64,000 nt of DNA from Pseudomonas putida (GCF_003228315.1 NZ_CP029693.1:2232001-2296000), one strand, 5' to 3'. Positions 37,506 to 47,146 are shown, counted from the first letter of the stretch. Notes: generated from the letters alone by a model not told the origin. A program made the numbers and translations.

Positions 37506-39653
37506 ATGTCGCTCAGACAACTTTCCATCCAATGGAAAATCACCCTGCTGGCCGGCCTTTGCCTGGCGGGTATCGTGACCTTGCTGGTGGGGCTTTCGCT
37601 GTATCGCATGGAGCACAGCTCTGCGCTGGTGAAAGCCTCGAGCATGGAAATGCTGACGGAAGCGGCCCAGGCGCGGATCGAGTCCCAGGGCGAAAACCAG
37701 GCGCTGAACATTCGCCAGCAGTTCATGGATGCCTATCAATACGGCCATGGCTTTTCCCGGCAGGTGCTGTTCCTGCGCGATCAGGCCGAAAAACGCTTTC
37801 TCGACGCCTTCGACCTGCGCGAAGACCTGACCCGTCAGGTCCGCTCGGCATTGCAGGCCAACCCGGAACTGCTCGGCCTGTCCCTGGTGTTCGAACCCAA
37901 CGCGCTGGACGGCAAGGACGAACTGTTCGCCGGCCAGAGCGAGATCGGCAGCAATGAAAAGGGCCGCTTCGCCCTGTACTGGTCGCAACCGACGCCGGGC
38001 AAGCTGACCGCCATGCCGCTGCCGGAGAAAGACATCGCCGACACCAGCACCGGCCCCAGTGGCGAAGCGGCCAACGCCTGGTTCACCTGCCCGCGCGCCA
38101 CCCTCAAGCCCTGTGTGATCGAGCCGTACTTCTATGTGATCGACGGCCAGAACGTGTTGATGACCAGCATCGTTTTCCCGCTGATGGTCAACGGCAAGGT
38201 CATCGCGTCACTGTCGGTGGACATCAACCTCAACAGCCTGCAAGCGCTCAGCCAGAGCGCCAGCAAGAGGCTCTACGACGGCCAGTCCAGCGTCAGCATC
38301 GTCAGCCCCGCCGGCCTGCTCGCCGGCTACAGCCCGGATGCCGGCAAGCTCAGCCAGCGCCTGGAAGCGGTAGACAGTCGCTCCGGTGCGGAGCTGATGC
38401 GCATGCTCGCCAGCATCAGCCAGACCACCAGCCTGCACAGCGACCAGCAGCTCAAGGTGCTCGCGCCATTCCAGCCGATTCCCGGCGGCAAGGCCTGGGG
38501 CGTGCTGCTCGACGTGCCGGAGAAAGTCCTTGTCGGCCCCGCCGAAGCGTTGAAAAAACAACTGGATGAAAGCAACACCGCGGGCTCCCTGACCGAACTC
38601 GGCCTCGGCGTGCTGGCCGCGTTGATCGGCCTGCTGCTGGTGTGGCTGATGGCGCGCAGCGTGACCAAGCCGATTCTGGGCGTGGCGCATATGCTCGAAG
38701 ACATTGCCAGCGGCGAAGGTGACCTGACCCGCCGCCTGGCCTATGACAAACGGGATGAACTGGGCCAACTGGCCGGCTGGTTCAACCGTTTCCTCGACAA
38801 GCTGCAACCGATCATCGCCGAGGTCAAACGCTCGGTGCAGGACGCCCGCAGCACCGCCGACCAGTCTTCCGCCATCGCCACCCAGACCAGCGCCGGCATG
38901 GAACAGCAGTATCGTCAGGTGGATCAGGTGGCCACCGCTTCCCATGAAATGAGCGCCACCGCCCAGGACGTCGCCCGCAGCGCAGCGCAAGCGGCACAGG
39001 CCGCGCGGGATGCCGATCAGGCGACCCGTCAGGGCCTGACCGTGATCGACCGTACCACCACCAGCATCGATAACCTGGCCGCCGACATGAGCGCGGCGAT
39101 GACCCAGGTCGAAGGCCTGGCCGCCAACAGCGAGAAAATCGGTTCGGTGCTGGAAGTGATCCGCGCCATCGCCGAACAGACCAACCTGCTGGCCCTCAAC
39201 GCCGCCATCGAAGCAGCCCGTGCCGGCGAGGCCGGGCGCGGTTTTGCCGTGGTGGCCGATGAGGTGCGCAACCTGGCGCGGCGCACCCAGGAATCGGTGG
39301 AGGAAACCCGGCTGGTGATCGAACAACTGCAAAGCGGCACTCAGGACGTGGTGGGGTCGATGGGCAACAGCCATCGCCAGGCCCAGGGCAGCGTCGAGCA
39401 GGTCGGCCAGGCCGTGACCGCCCTGCGCCAGATCGGCGAGGCGGTGACGGTGATCAGCGACATGAACCTGCAGATCGCCAGCGCCGCCGAAGAACAGAGC
39501 GCGGTGGCCGAGGAGATCAACAACAACGTGGCGACCATCCGCGATGTGACCGAGTCGCTGTCGGGTCAGGCCCATGAATCGGCGCGGGTGAGCCAGTCGC
39601 TCAATAGCCTGGCGAACCAGCAGCAGAGTTTGATGGATCAGTTTCGGGTGTAA
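37506..39653 (+). CDS. Methyl-accepting chemotaxis protein, double-Cache sensor
   Basis: 715 residues from the ATG at 37506, with ATAAGGA upstream. A first membrane helix (residues 11-33) precedes a large periplasmic domain of about 330 residues with [16 protein letters not shown] and VEPYFY-like [17 protein letters not shown], typical of dCache_1 domains. The second helix, near residue 380, is followed by HAMP ([12 protein letters not shown]) and the signalling hairpin with [18 protein letters not shown]. Double-Cache receptors of Pseudomonas sense amino acids, polyamines, purines or organic acids; the ligand here is unknown. Two cysteines in the sensor ([11 protein letters not shown]) could form a disulfide. 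Confidence 0.93.
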   Translation: MSLRQLSIQWKITLLAGLCLAGIVTLLVGLSLYRMEHSSALVKASSMEMLTEAAQARIESQGENQALNIRQQFMDAYQYGHGFSRQVLFLRDQAEKRFLDAFDLREDLTRQVRSALQANPELLGLSLVFEPNALDGKDELFAGQSEIGSNEKGRFALYWSQPTPGKLTAMPLPEKDIADTSTGPSGEAANAWFTCPRATLKPCVIEPYFYVIDGQNVLMTSIVFPLMVNGKVIASLSVDINLNSLQALSQSASKRLYDGQSSVSIVSPAGLLAGYSPDAGKLSQRLEAVDSRSGAELMRMLASISQTTSLHSDQQLKVLAPFQPIPGGKAWGVLLDVPEKVLVGPAEALKKQLDESNTAGSLTELGLGVLAALIGLLLVWLMARSVTKPILGVAHMLEDIASGEGDLTRRLAYDKRDELGQLAGWFNRFLDKLQPIIAEVKRSVQDARSTADQSSAIATQTSAGMEQQYRQVDQVATASHEMSATAQDVARSAAQAAQAARDADQATRQGLTVIDRTTTSIDNLAADMSAAMTQVEGLAANSEKIGSVLEVIRAIAEQTNLLALNAAIEAARAGEAGRGFAVVADEVRNLARRTQESVEETRLVIEQLQSGTQDVVGSMGNSHRQAQGSVEQVGQAVTALRQIGEAVTVISDMNLQIASAAEEQSAVAEEINNNVATIRDVTESLSGQAHESARVSQSLNSLANQQQSLMDQFRV

Positions 39654-39977
39654 GCCCTTCCCGCCACCTGACACCCATCCCCTGTAGGAGCAAAGCTTGC
39701 TCGCGATAGCGGTGTACCAGTCGACATCAATGTTGGATGTCCGCACGTAATCGCGAGCAAGCTTTGCTCCCACAGGTTGTGTGTCACCAATAATGCCGGT
39801 GTTCGCCATCGCCATGATGGCGAGTGGATATCTGTCCAAAGCCGATTATGCTTTCAGAGACCTTGCAGCGATGCGAGGCCGTCAGCTTGTGTCCAGGCTT
39901 CGCGCAGTCCCCAGGGCCAGAGTGCGGCAACAATTGAGAGGTGCTCCGGCCGAAAACAAGAAAAACGGAGAAATCTC
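39654..39977. other. 324-bp gap before the MFS gene, one type B REP pair, no gene
   Basis: An open frame runs through part of this region into the MFS gene but has no ribosome site and codon use unlike its neighbours. The REP pair occupies 39683-39775; the rest is the presumed promoter region. Confidence 0.55.
39683..39775. repeat. REP doublet, type B
   Basis: Inverted GGAGCAAAGCTTGCTCGCG pair. The linker is nearly the same as that of the copy at 33822. Confidence 0.9.
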
Positions 39978-41654
39978 ATGGCGACAATCAGCGGCACTAC
40001 CATGGGCAGCGCGCCCAACCACGGGGTCACCCGGGACGAGCGAAAGGTGATTTTCGCGTCCTCCCTGGGCACCGTGTTCGAATGGTACGACTTCTATCTG
40101 TACGGCTCCCTCGCCGCGATCATTGCCAAGCACTTCTTCGCCGGCGTCAACGAAACCACCTCCTTCATCTTCGCCCTGCTCGCGTTCGCCGCCGGCTTCG
40201 CCGTGCGACCCTTCGGCGCCATCGTGTTCGGCCGCCTGGGCGACATGATCGGACGCAAGCACACCTTCCTCATCACCATTGTGATCATGGGTGTGTCCAC
40301 GGCGGTGGTGGGCTTCTTGCCCGGATACGCCACCATTGGCGTCGCGGCGCCGATCATCCTGATCACCCTGCGCCTGCTGCAAGGTTTGGCCCTGGGCGGC
40401 GAATACGGCGGCGCGGCGACCTATGTGGCCGAACATGCGCCCAAGGGCAAACGGGGTTACTTCACCTCGTGGATCCAGACCACCGCGACCCTTGGCCTGT
40501 TTCTGTCGCTGCTGGTGATTCTCGCCTGCCGTACCGCGCTGGGCACCGAGGCCTTCGAAGCCTGGGGCTGGCGGATTCCATTCCTGCTGTCGATCCTGCT
40601 GCTGATTGTCTCGGTGTACATCCGCCTGCAACTGAACGAGTCGCCGGTGTTCATGAAAATGAAGGCCGAAGGCAAGGCGTCCAAGGCGCCGCTGACTGAA
40701 TCCTTCGCCCGCTGGGACAACCTCAAGATCGTGATCATGGCCCTGCTCGGCGGCACCGCCGGTCAGGCGGTGGTGTGGTACACCGGGCAGTTCTACGCGC
40801 TGTTTTTCCTGCTGCAGACGCTGAAGATCGACCCGCAGACCGCCAACCTGCTGATCGCCGGCTCGCTGTTGATCGGCACGCCGTTCTTCGTGATTTTCGG
40901 CAGTCTGTCCGACCGCATCGGGCGCAAGCCGATCATCATGGCCGGCTGCATTCTCGCGGCGCTGACCTACTTCCCGATCTTCCACGCGCTGACCCAGTAC
41001 GGTAACCCCGACGTGTTCATCGCCCAGGAGAAGAATCCGGTCAAGGTGATTGCCGATCCCGGCCAGTGCTCGTTCCAGTTCGACCCGGTGGGCAAGGCCA
41101 AATTCACCAGTTCCTGCGACCTGGCCAAGACCATCCTCGCCAAGCGCGCCATCCCCTATGAAAACGTGAAGGCCGAGCCCGGCACCGTGGCGCAGGTGCG
41201 TATCGGCGACAAGGTCGTGGAAAGCTTCGAAGGCACCGGCATGCCGGCGGCGGACTTCAAGACCAAGAACGATGCCTTCACCGCCACCCTCGCCACCGGC
41301 CTCAAGGACGCCGGCTACCCCGAGAAGGCCGACCCGGCCAAGACCAACTACCCGATGGTGTTGTTGTTCCTGACGATCCTGGTGATCTACGTGACCATGG
41401 TCTACGGCCCGATCGCCGCCTGGCTGGTGGAACTGTTCCCGGCGCGCATCCGCTACACCTCGATGTCACTGCCCTACCACATCGGCAACGGCTGGTTCGG
41501 CGGCTTCCTGCCGACCGTGGCCTTCGCCATGGTCGCGGCCACGGGGGATATCTATTACGGGCTGTGGTACCCGATCGTGATTGCGGTGATGACGGCGATC
41601 CTGGGGATTTTCTTCATGCCGGAAACCAAGGATCGGGAGATTCATCACACCTGA
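39978..41654 (+). CDS. MFS transporter of the metabolite:H+ symporter family, with large loop
   Basis: 558 residues from the ATG at 39978, with ACGGAG upstream. The start of the transport core, SSLGTVFEWYDFYLYGSLA, and the loop motif GRLGDMIGRKHTF are those of the ShiA/KgtP/ProP group of proton symporters for organic acids and osmolytes. An insertion of about 115 residues (roughly 342-456) interrupts the second half. It is hydrophilic, holds two cysteines (DPGQCSFQF and SSCDLAKT), and is far larger than in E. coli relatives. The layout resembles the P. aeruginosa C5-dicarboxylate carrier PA5530, so a dicarboxylate such as 2-oxoglutarate is a plausible but unproven substrate. Confidence 0.9.
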   Translation: MATISGTTMGSAPNHGVTRDERKVIFASSLGTVFEWYDFYLYGSLAAIIAKHFFAGVNETTSFIFALLAFAAGFAVRPFGAIVFGRLGDMIGRKHTFLITIVIMGVSTAVVGFLPGYATIGVAAPIILITLRLLQGLALGGEYGGAATYVAEHAPKGKRGYFTSWIQTTATLGLFLSLLVILACRTALGTEAFEAWGWRIPFLLSILLLIVSVYIRLQLNESPVFMKMKAEGKASKAPLTESFARWDNLKIVIMALLGGTAGQAVVWYTGQFYALFFLLQTLKIDPQTANLLIAGSLLIGTPFFVIFGSLSDRIGRKPIIMAGCILAALTYFPIFHALTQYGNPDVFIAQEKNPVKVIADPGQCSFQFDPVGKAKFTSSCDLAKTILAKRAIPYENVKAEPGTVAQVRIGDKVVESFEGTGMPAADFKTKNDAFTATLATGLKDAGYPEKADPAKTNYPMVLLFLTILVIYVTMVYGPIAAWLVELFPARIRYTSMSLPYHIGNGWFGGFLPTVAFAMVAATGDIYYGLWYPIVIAVMTAILGIFFMPETKDREIHHT

Positions 41655-41674
41655 GGCAGACACGCACTATCCAC

Positions 41675-41764
41675 TGTAGGAGCGAGCCTGCTCGCGATGG
41701 CGGAGGCACATTCACAATCAATGTGACTGTCAGACCGCTATCGCGAGCAGGCTCGCTCCTACAG
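41675..41764. repeat. REP doublet, type A, short linker
   Basis: Inverted type A pair between the convergent MFS and sensor kinase genes. It is the only type A element between 31.6 and 46.2 kb. Confidence 0.9.
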
Positions 41765-41780
41765 GGGTTGCGGTGTTGGA

Positions 41781-43097
41781 TCAGGTGCGTTTCGGCAGTT
41801 CGATCCGTACTTTCAAGCCGCCCCACTCGCTCTCCTGCAAGCTCAGCGTGCCGCCCCAGGTATCGACGATATCCCGCACGATCCCCAACCCCAGCCCATG
41901 CCCGTCGGTCTGCTCATCCAGCCGGGTACCACGGCTGAATACCTGATCGCGGCGATTTTCGGGAATACCCGGCCCGTCATCCTCGACACTCAGCTCGAAC
42001 CCTTGCGCGGTCTCGATCACGCTCAGGCGCACTTCGGCATCCGCCCATTTGCAGGCGTTGTCCAGCAGGTTGCCGAGCAGTTCCAGCAAATCCTCACGAT
42101 CCCACGGCAATTGCAGGCCGGCCGGGCAGCGATAGCTCAGCTCCAGGTGGTCGCCATGGATCATGTTCAAGGTCGCCAGCAACCCCGGCAGTTCGGCGTC
42201 GCAGTCAAACAACGCACCCGGCAACGCATCGCCGGACAACCGCGCGCGATTGAGTTCGCGGTTGAGCCGCTGCTGGACTTGCTCCAGTTGTGCCTTGAGG
42301 ATCTTGCGCAGCTGCGGATGCGCGTCGAGCTGCTCGCTCGAAGCCAGGCTCAACAGCACCGCCAACGGGGTTTTCAGGGCGTGGCCGAGGTTGCCCAGGG
42401 CATTGCGCGAACGCTTGAGGCTGTCTTCGGTGTGGGTCAGCAAATGGTTGATCTGCGCCACCAGCGGCTCCAGTTCCACCGGCACCCGGTCATCGAGTTG
42501 CGAACGCTGGCCCTGTTGCAACTGGGCGATCTGTTCGCGGGCCTTTTCCAGTGGGCGCAAGGCGCGCCGCACGGTGAGCCGTTGCAGCAGCAGGATCAGC
42601 AACAACCCCGCCAGTCCCAGCCCCAGGCCGACCTGCCGCATGCGCTGGAAACTCTCGCGCACGGGGGTGTAGTCCTGGGCCACGCTGATGGAAATCGACT
42701 GGCCCATGCGTCGATAGTCGGAACGCAGCACCAGCAATTGCTGGCCTTCTGGGCCCAATTGCAGGTTGCTGTGCAACCCTGGTCGCTCCATTTGCGGCAG
42801 TTCCTGGTCCCACAACGAGCGGGAGCGCCAATGGCTGTCGGCAAAGTCGATGCGGAAGTAATGACCGGAAAACGGTCGCTGATAAGCCGGCGCCAGGTGT
42901 CGCTCGTCCAGCTGCAAGCCCTGGGGGCCGCGCACCAGTGCGACCAGCAGGTTTTCGCTGTCGTTGCGCAGCCCGGCTTCGAGGTAGCGTTGCAGGCCCA
43001 TTTCGAACAGCCAAAGGCTGGTTTGCGCCAGGATCAGGCCGACCACCACCATCACGCTGATCAGGCCCAGGCTCAAACGGCGCTGGATCGACCTCAC
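41781..43097 (-). CDS. Two-component sensor histidine kinase
   Basis: 438 residues from the GTG at 43097, which overlaps the stop of the response regulator gene by four bases (GTGA). Membrane helices lie near residues 10-32 and 157-173, enclosing a periplasmic sensor of about 125 residues. The phosphorylated His239 is in [13 protein letters not shown]. The ATPase domain has the N box [12 protein letters not shown] and G boxes DDGPGIPE and [11 protein letters not shown]. The PhoQ-like H box and the PepSY genes in the same operon recall P. aeruginosa BqsS/CarS, but the RExxE iron motif of BqsS is not evident here. It should phosphorylate the regulator encoded just upstream. Confidence 0.94.
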   Translation of the reverse strand: MRSIQRRLSLGLISVMVVVGLILAQTSLWLFEMGLQRYLEAGLRNDSENLLVALVRGPQGLQLDERHLAPAYQRPFSGHYFRIDFADSHWRSRSLWDQELPQMERPGLHSNLQLGPEGQQLLVLRSDYRRMGQSISISVAQDYTPVRESFQRMRQVGLGLGLAGLLLILLLQRLTVRRALRPLEKAREQIAQLQQGQRSQLDDRVPVELEPLVAQINHLLTHTEDSLKRSRNALGNLGHALKTPLAVLLSLASSEQLDAHPQLRKILKAQLEQVQQRLNRELNRARLSGDALPGALFDCDAELPGLLATLNMIHGDHLELSYRCPAGLQLPWDREDLLELLGNLLDNACKWADAEVRLSVIETAQGFELSVEDDGPGIPENRRDQVFSRGTRLDEQTDGHGLGLGIVRDIVDTWGGTLSLQESEWGGLKVRIELPKRT

Positions 43098-43762
43098 TGG
43101 GCTTGCCCGCCGAACAGGTAACCCTGGCCACGACGGGTTTCGATCACGCTGCGCCCCAGCTTGCGGCGCAGGTGATTGACGTGGACTTCCAGCACGTTGG
43201 AATCGCGCTCGGTTTCGCCGTCGTAGAGGTGCTCGGCGAGGTGGCTTTTGGAGAGGATCTGCTGCGGGTGCAGCATGAAATAGCGCAGCAGGCGAAATTC
43301 CGCGGCGGTCAGCTGAACGTCCGCGCCATCGCGAACCACGCATTGGCGCCCCTCGTCCAGGTGCAGCCCGGCGGCCTGGAGGGTGGGCTGGTTGACCTGG
43401 CCATGGGAACGGCGCAACAGCGCCTGAATGCGCAGGTGCAGTTCTTCGGGGTGAAACGGCTTGGCCAGGTAATCGTCGGCGCCGGCCTTGAGCCCTTCGA
43501 TGCGCTCGGCCCAGGAATCGCGGGCCGTCAGGATCAGCACCGGCGTCCCCAGCCCGCCGGCGCGCCACTGCGCCAGCACCTCAAGCCCCGGCAACCCCGG
43601 CAGGCCGAGGTCGAGGATGATCAGGTCGTAGGGTTCGCTGCTGCCCTGATACACCGCGTCGCGACCGTCGGCCAGCCAGTCCACGGCATACCCCTGGCGA
43701 TTGAGGCCGGCCAACAATTCGTCGGCCAGGGGTACGTGGTCTTCCACCAGGAGCAAGCGCAT
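43094..43762 (-). CDS. OmpR family response regulator
   Basis: 222 residues from the ATG at 43762. The receiver domain starts [17 protein letters not shown], with the phosphorylated Asp51 in [10 protein letters not shown] and the conserved Lys in AKPFHPEEL. The C-terminal winged helix has [16 protein letters not shown] and [14 protein letters not shown], which bind DNA as a dimer. It is the third gene of a four-gene operon: three bases after the second PepSY gene and overlapping the sensor kinase gene by four. It most likely activates its own operon when phosphorylated. Confidence 0.95.
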   Translation of the reverse strand: MRLLLVEDHVPLADELLAGLNRQGYAVDWLADGRDAVYQGSSEPYDLIILDLGLPGLPGLEVLAQWRAGGLGTPVLILTARDSWAERIEGLKAGADDYLAKPFHPEELHLRIQALLRRSHGQVNQPTLQAAGLHLDEGRQCVVRDGADVQLTAAEFRLLRYFMLHPQQILSKSHLAEHLYDGETERDSNVLEVHVNHLRRKLGRSVIETRRGQGYLFGGQAQ

Positions 43763-43765
43763 CGG

Positions 43766-44077
43766 TCAATCTTCCTTGTCTTTGAGCAGCCGGCCGGTGG
43801 CGGCATCGAGGTCGAGTTCACGGACCACGCCTTCGGTGGTCAGCAACTCGACTTCATAAATGTAGACGTCGTGTTTCTCTTCGAGCTCGACTTCCAGCAG
43901 CCTGGCACCCGGATACCGGTCCAGCGCGTGATGCAGCACTTGTTCCAGCGGCAGGATCACGCCCTGCTGGCGCAGGCGCAGGGCTTCGTCCTGGTCGAGG
44001 TCGCGGGCCAGCGTGACCGGACAGAACGTCACAAGCGCCAGGGTGCAGGCGGTTGAAAGAAGCAAAAACGATTTCAT
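43766..44077 (-). CDS. Periplasmic PepSY-domain protein (second of two)
   Basis: 103 residues from the ATG at 44077, which overlaps the upstream stop by one base. A signal peptide (residues 1-24, ending VTLA) precedes a single PepSY domain with LEQVLHHALDRYPGARLLEVELE and YIYEVELLTTEGVVRELDLD. Secreted PepSY proteins are thought to inhibit peptidases or to tune periplasmic sensors. In this operon an accessory role in sensing by the downstream histidine kinase is likely. The acidic C-terminus (LLKDKED) is shared with its neighbour. Confidence 0.88.
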   Translation of the reverse strand: MKSFLLLSTACTLALVTFCPVTLARDLDQDEALRLRQQGVILPLEQVLHHALDRYPGARLLEVELEEKHDVYIYEVELLTTEGVVRELDLDAATGRLLKDKED

Positions 44078-44388
44078 TAATTATCCTGATGATCCTTGCG
44101 CAACAGCCCGTCGGCCGCGTCCAGCTCAAGCTCCCACTCCACACCCTGCAGGTCGGTCAACTCGATCCGGTACAGGTAAACCCCATACCGTTTTTTCAAT
44201 TCGGTTTCGGTGATCCGCGACCCCGGGTGCCGGGCCAGAGCCACCGCCTCGACCCGCTCGATGGGCACAATGGTACCAGCCTCGACCAATGGTCGGGCTT
44301 CGTCGGAGCGCAGGTCCCGGGTGTGGCCGAGGTTGGCGGTCAAGCCGAAAAGGGTGAACACGATGAACAGGGTGGCCAGGATTTTCAT
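44077..44388 (-). CDS. Periplasmic PepSY-domain protein (first of two)
   Basis: 103 residues from the ATG at 44388. A signal peptide (MKILATLFIVFTLFGLTANL) is followed by a PepSY domain with IERVEAVALARHPGSRITETEL and YLYRIELTDLQGVEWELELD. Its length and layout match the second copy, so the two probably arose by duplication. It is the promoter-proximal gene of the PepSY-PepSY-regulator-kinase operon. The promoter should lie in the 208-bp divergent gap before the patatin gene. Confidence 0.88.
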   Translation of the reverse strand: MKILATLFIVFTLFGLTANLGHTRDLRSDEARPLVEAGTIVPIERVEAVALARHPGSRITETELKKRYGVYLYRIELTDLQGVEWELELDAADGLLRKDHQDN

Positions 44389-44520
44389 GGGCAGAGTCCG
44401 GACTTCTGGTTATTTCCGTGGACGCCACCTTAGCGATCGCAACTTAATTGAAACTGAATGGCCATCATTGGAAACACTGCAATCCCTGTTACCTCCAACA
44501 TTCATATGACTGATACACCC

Positions 44521-44548
44521 CTATCGCGAGCAAGCTTTGCTCCTACAG
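44521..44548. repeat. Solitary type B REP half
   Basis: A single arm, CGCGAGCAAGCTTTGCTCC, without a partner within 100 bases. The preceding CATATGACTGATACACC resembles a short-linker remnant, so this may be a decayed doublet. Confidence 0.8.
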
Positions 44549-44596
44549 GGGGCCGTGCGGCTTATAATCCCCCGCTCGCCAGACACTGAGACCGCA

Positions 44597-45676
44597 ATGA
44601 CCGCCATCCACATCAAATTCCCTTCCCTGACCCTCAAGGCCGGCCCGCGGGCCTTTGCGCGCATCCGTGAGCAAGGCCTGAGCGCCGCGGACGTCGGCAC
44701 GCTGCCCGGTGCCGCCGGTGGCCCCAAGGCGCTGGGAATCCAGGGGCTGGACCTGGCGCTGTTCGGCCAGTGGCTGCCGTCGGCGCCACGGGAACGCTCG
44801 CTGATTGGCGCCTCGGTCGGTTCCTGGCGCTTCGCCAGCGCCTGTCTGCCGGACGCCGCCGAGGGCATCCAGCGCTTGGGCAAGCTGTATACCGAACAAA
44901 ACTTCGACAAAGGCGTGACCATGGCGCAGATCAGCCAGAGTTCGCGACGCATGCTCGATGACCTGCTCGATGGCCGTGACGCCGCCCTGCTCGCCAACGC
45001 CCATTACCGCCTGAACATCATGGTGGTCAAAAGCCACGGCCTGCTCGCGCACGATCATCGTGGCCGCCTGGGCCTGGGCCTGTCGTCGGTGATCGCCGAT
45101 AACCTGCGCGGTCGCGCCCGGCTGTCGCGGCACTTCGAGCGGCTGATCATCCACGACCCGCGCCTGGCGCCGCCGGTCGACGCGCTGACCGACTTTCCCT
45201 CGCGCTTCGTCGCCCTGAACGCCGGCAACCTGCGCCAGGCCCTGCTCGCCTCGGGCTCGATCCCCATGGTGATGGAAGGCGTGCGCGACCTGCCGGGTGC
45301 CGGTGCTGGCACCTTCCGCGATGGCGGCCTGCTGGACTATCACCTCGATCTGCCTTACAGCGGCAACGACATCGTGCTCTACCCGCACTTCACCGACCGG
45401 GTGATTCCGGGCTGGTTCGACAAAACCCTGCCCTGGCGCCGCGCCTGCCCCGCGCGCCTGCAGAATGTGTTGCTGCTGGCGCCGTCGAAGGAATACCTGG
45501 CGCGCCTGCCCTACGGCAAACTGCCGGACCGCAACGACTTCAAGCGCTTCATGGGCGACGCCCCGAGCCGGCAGAAATACTGGCGCACGACGATGGATGA
45601 AAGCCGCCGGCTGGGCGATGAATTTCTCGAACTGGCCGCCAACGGTCGCCTCGGCGAACGCTTGCTGACCCTTTAG
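44597..45676 (+). CDS. Patatin-like phospholipase family protein
   Basis: 359 residues from the ATG at 44597. The catalytic Ser of the Ser-Asp dyad lies in SLIGASVGSWR, a GxSxG motif, and the Asp in FRDGGLLDYH. A glycine-rich PGAAGGPKALG near residue 35 is the expected oxyanion element. Patatin-like enzymes cleave acyl esters from phospholipids or lipids in the cytoplasm or at membranes; no signal peptide is seen. The substrate is unknown. The gap to queD is 86 bp and the two may be transcribed together. Confidence 0.87.
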   Translation: MTAIHIKFPSLTLKAGPRAFARIREQGLSAADVGTLPGAAGGPKALGIQGLDLALFGQWLPSAPRERSLIGASVGSWRFASACLPDAAEGIQRLGKLYTEQNFDKGVTMAQISQSSRRMLDDLLDGRDAALLANAHYRLNIMVVKSHGLLAHDHRGRLGLGLSSVIADNLRGRARLSRHFERLIIHDPRLAPPVDALTDFPSRFVALNAGNLRQALLASGSIPMVMEGVRDLPGAGAGTFRDGGLLDYHLDLPYSGNDIVLYPHFTDRVIPGWFDKTLPWRRACPARLQNVLLLAPSKEYLARLPYGKLPDRNDFKRFMGDAPSRQKYWRTTMDESRRLGDEFLELAANGRLGERLLTL

Positions 45677-45762
45677 TCAGGACAAACTGTTAAACTCGCC
45701 GCCAGTCAAAAATGCCCCAGCGTCGCCGCGGCGATCGCCACCTCAACAGAGCTGAAAACACT

Positions 45763-46119
45763 GTGGAAATCTTCAAGGAATTTACGTTCGAATCCGCCCA
45801 CCGCCTGCCTCACGTTCCGGACGGCCACAAGTGCGGCCGCCTGCACGGTCACTCGTTCAAGGTGGCGCTTCACCTGAGTGGCGATCTCGACCCGCACACC
45901 GGCTGGATCCGCGACTTCTCCGAGATCAAGGCAATCTTCAAGCCGCTGTACGAGCGTCTGGACCACAACTACCTGAACGACATTCCGGGCCTCGAAAACC
46001 CGACCAGCGAAGTACTGGCCAAGTTCATCTGGAACGAGATGAAACCGTTGCTGCCGGAACTGAGCGCTATCCGCATTCACGAGACCTGCACCAGCGGTTG
46101 CATCTATCGCGGCGAATAA
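45763..46119 (+). CDS. queD: 6-carboxy-5,6,7,8-tetrahydropterin synthase
   Basis: 118 residues. The family start is the GTG at 45763 ([16 protein letters not shown]); longer frames reach back to 45712 but add a non-conserved tail. Zinc-binding histidines are His13 (SAHRLP) and His28 and His30 (RLHGHSF), and the catalytic Cys24 is in [16 protein letters not shown] and the C-terminal ETCTSGCIY complete the site. The enzyme makes carboxytetrahydropterin from dihydroneopterin triphosphate, an early step of queuosine synthesis for tRNA. It stands apart from other queuosine genes here. A REP hairpin and a terminator follow. Confidence 0.96.
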   Translation: MEIFKEFTFESAHRLPHVPDGHKCGRLHGHSFKVALHLSGDLDPHTGWIRDFSEIKAIFKPLYERLDHNYLNDIPGLENPTSEVLAKFIWNEMKPLLPELSAIRIHETCTSGCIYRGE

Positions 46120-46133
46120 ACACACCGCTCCCC

Positions 46134-46218
46134 TGTAGGAGCAAAGCTTGCTCGCGATGGTGTGTCAGTTGACAGCAATGCAACTGACACACCATCGCGA
46201 GCAAGCTTTGCTCCTACA
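46134..46218. repeat. Perfect 38-bp-arm palindrome, type B REP
   Basis: Both arms are 38 bases long and perfectly complementary. They carry the type B stem and the inner GGTGTGTCAGTTG, around the 9-base loop ACAGCAATG. It is the most symmetric repeat in the window. Confidence 0.93.
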
Positions 46219-46240
46219 TGGGGAATGCGTTTTGTCAGGT

Positions 46241-46274
46241 AAAAAAAGAACAGCCTTCATAGGCTGTTTTTTTA
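46241..46274 (+). terminator. Rho-independent terminator downstream of queD
   Basis: AAAAAAAGAACAGCC and GGCTGTTTTTTT flank the loop TTCATA, giving an A/T-flanked stem with a 7-base T run, 122 bases after the queD stop. Confidence 0.88.
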
Positions 46275-46315
46275 TGCCTATGCTTTTTGGCTTCCATCGC
46301 CAAAAGGACATGCCC

Positions 46316-47146
46316 ATGGCTGACTGGTCGCTGCCTCAGACTTATCGCTTCAACGGTCACGCAGTACGCTTCGCCGTAAGAGGCGACGGTCCGCCGTTGG
46401 TGTTCGTGCACGGCACGCCCTTCTCTTCCTACGTCTGGCACCGCATCGCACCGCATTTCATCACCACCCATCGCGTGCATTACTTCGATCTGTTGGGTTA
46501 CGGGCAGTCGGAAAAAATCGATGGCGATGTTTCCCTCGGCGTGCAGAACGAACTGCTGGCGCAGTTGCTGGAACACTGGGGCCTGGACTGCCCTGACGTG
46601 GTGGCCCACGACTTCGGCGGGGCTACCGTCCTGCGCTCGCACCTGCTCAATGGCCGCAACTACCGCAGCCTGACCCTGATCGACCCGGTCGCGTTGTCAC
46701 CCTGGGGCTCGCCGTTCGTGCAGCATGTACGCCAGCATGAAGCGGCTTTCAGTGGCCTGCCCGACTACATCCAGCGGGCCATCGTGCCGACCTATATTCG
46801 CGGGGCGATCCACCGACCAATCCCCGACGACGAACTCGCCCCCTACGTACAGCCATGGCTGGGGGATCCGGGGCAAGCGGCGTTCTACCGGCAGATCGCG
46901 CAAATGGACGAGCGCTATACCCGCGAAGTCGAAGCGCTGTATCCGACCCTTCGCTGCCCGGTGCAGATCCTGTGGGGCGAAGATGATCAGTGGATCCCCA
47001 TCGAACGCGGACGCGCGCTGCACCGGATGATTCCCGGTTCGCAATTCCACGCTATCGCCAATGCCGGGCATCTGGTTCAGGAGGATGCGCCAGAGGCCAT
47101 CGTCGCCGCGTTGCTGCGGTTTCTACCCCTGCACAAATCCCCCTGA
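46316..47146 (+). CDS. Alpha/beta hydrolase, haloalkane dehalogenase-like
   Basis: 276 residues from the ATG at 46316, 7 nt after AAAAGGA; the ATG two codons earlier sits too close to that site. The oxyanion motif VFVHGTPFSSYVW is followed by the nucleophile elbow AHDFGG, where the nucleophile is Asp rather than the usual Ser. The acid is probably in WGEDDQWIP and the catalytic His in NAGHLVQED. An Asp nucleophile in an H-D-x-G-G elbow is typical of haloalkane and haloacetate dehalogenases, so halide or epoxide substrates are possible. The enzyme is cytoplasmic; the family assignment is firm but the substrate is not. Confidence 0.88.
   Translation: MADWSLPQTYRFNGHAVRFAVRGDGPPLVFVHGTPFSSYVWHRIAPHFITTHRVHYFDLLGYGQSEKIDGDVSLGVQNELLAQLLEHWGLDCPDVVAHDFGGATVLRSHLLNGRNYRSLTLIDPVALSPWGSPFVQHVRQHEAAFSGLPDYIQRAIVPTYIRGAIHRPIPDDELAPYVQPWLGDPGQAAFYRQIAQMDERYTREVEALYPTLRCPVQILWGEDDQWIPIERGRALHRMIPGSQFHAIANAGHLVQEDAPEAIVAALLRFLPLHKSP

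Noticed and set aside
43098..43568. The 157-codon upstream extension of the sensor kinase frame
   Set aside because: It is out of frame with, and overlaps, the response regulator gene. It reads as arginine-rich shadow sequence; the GTG at 43097, coupled to the regulator stop, is the start.
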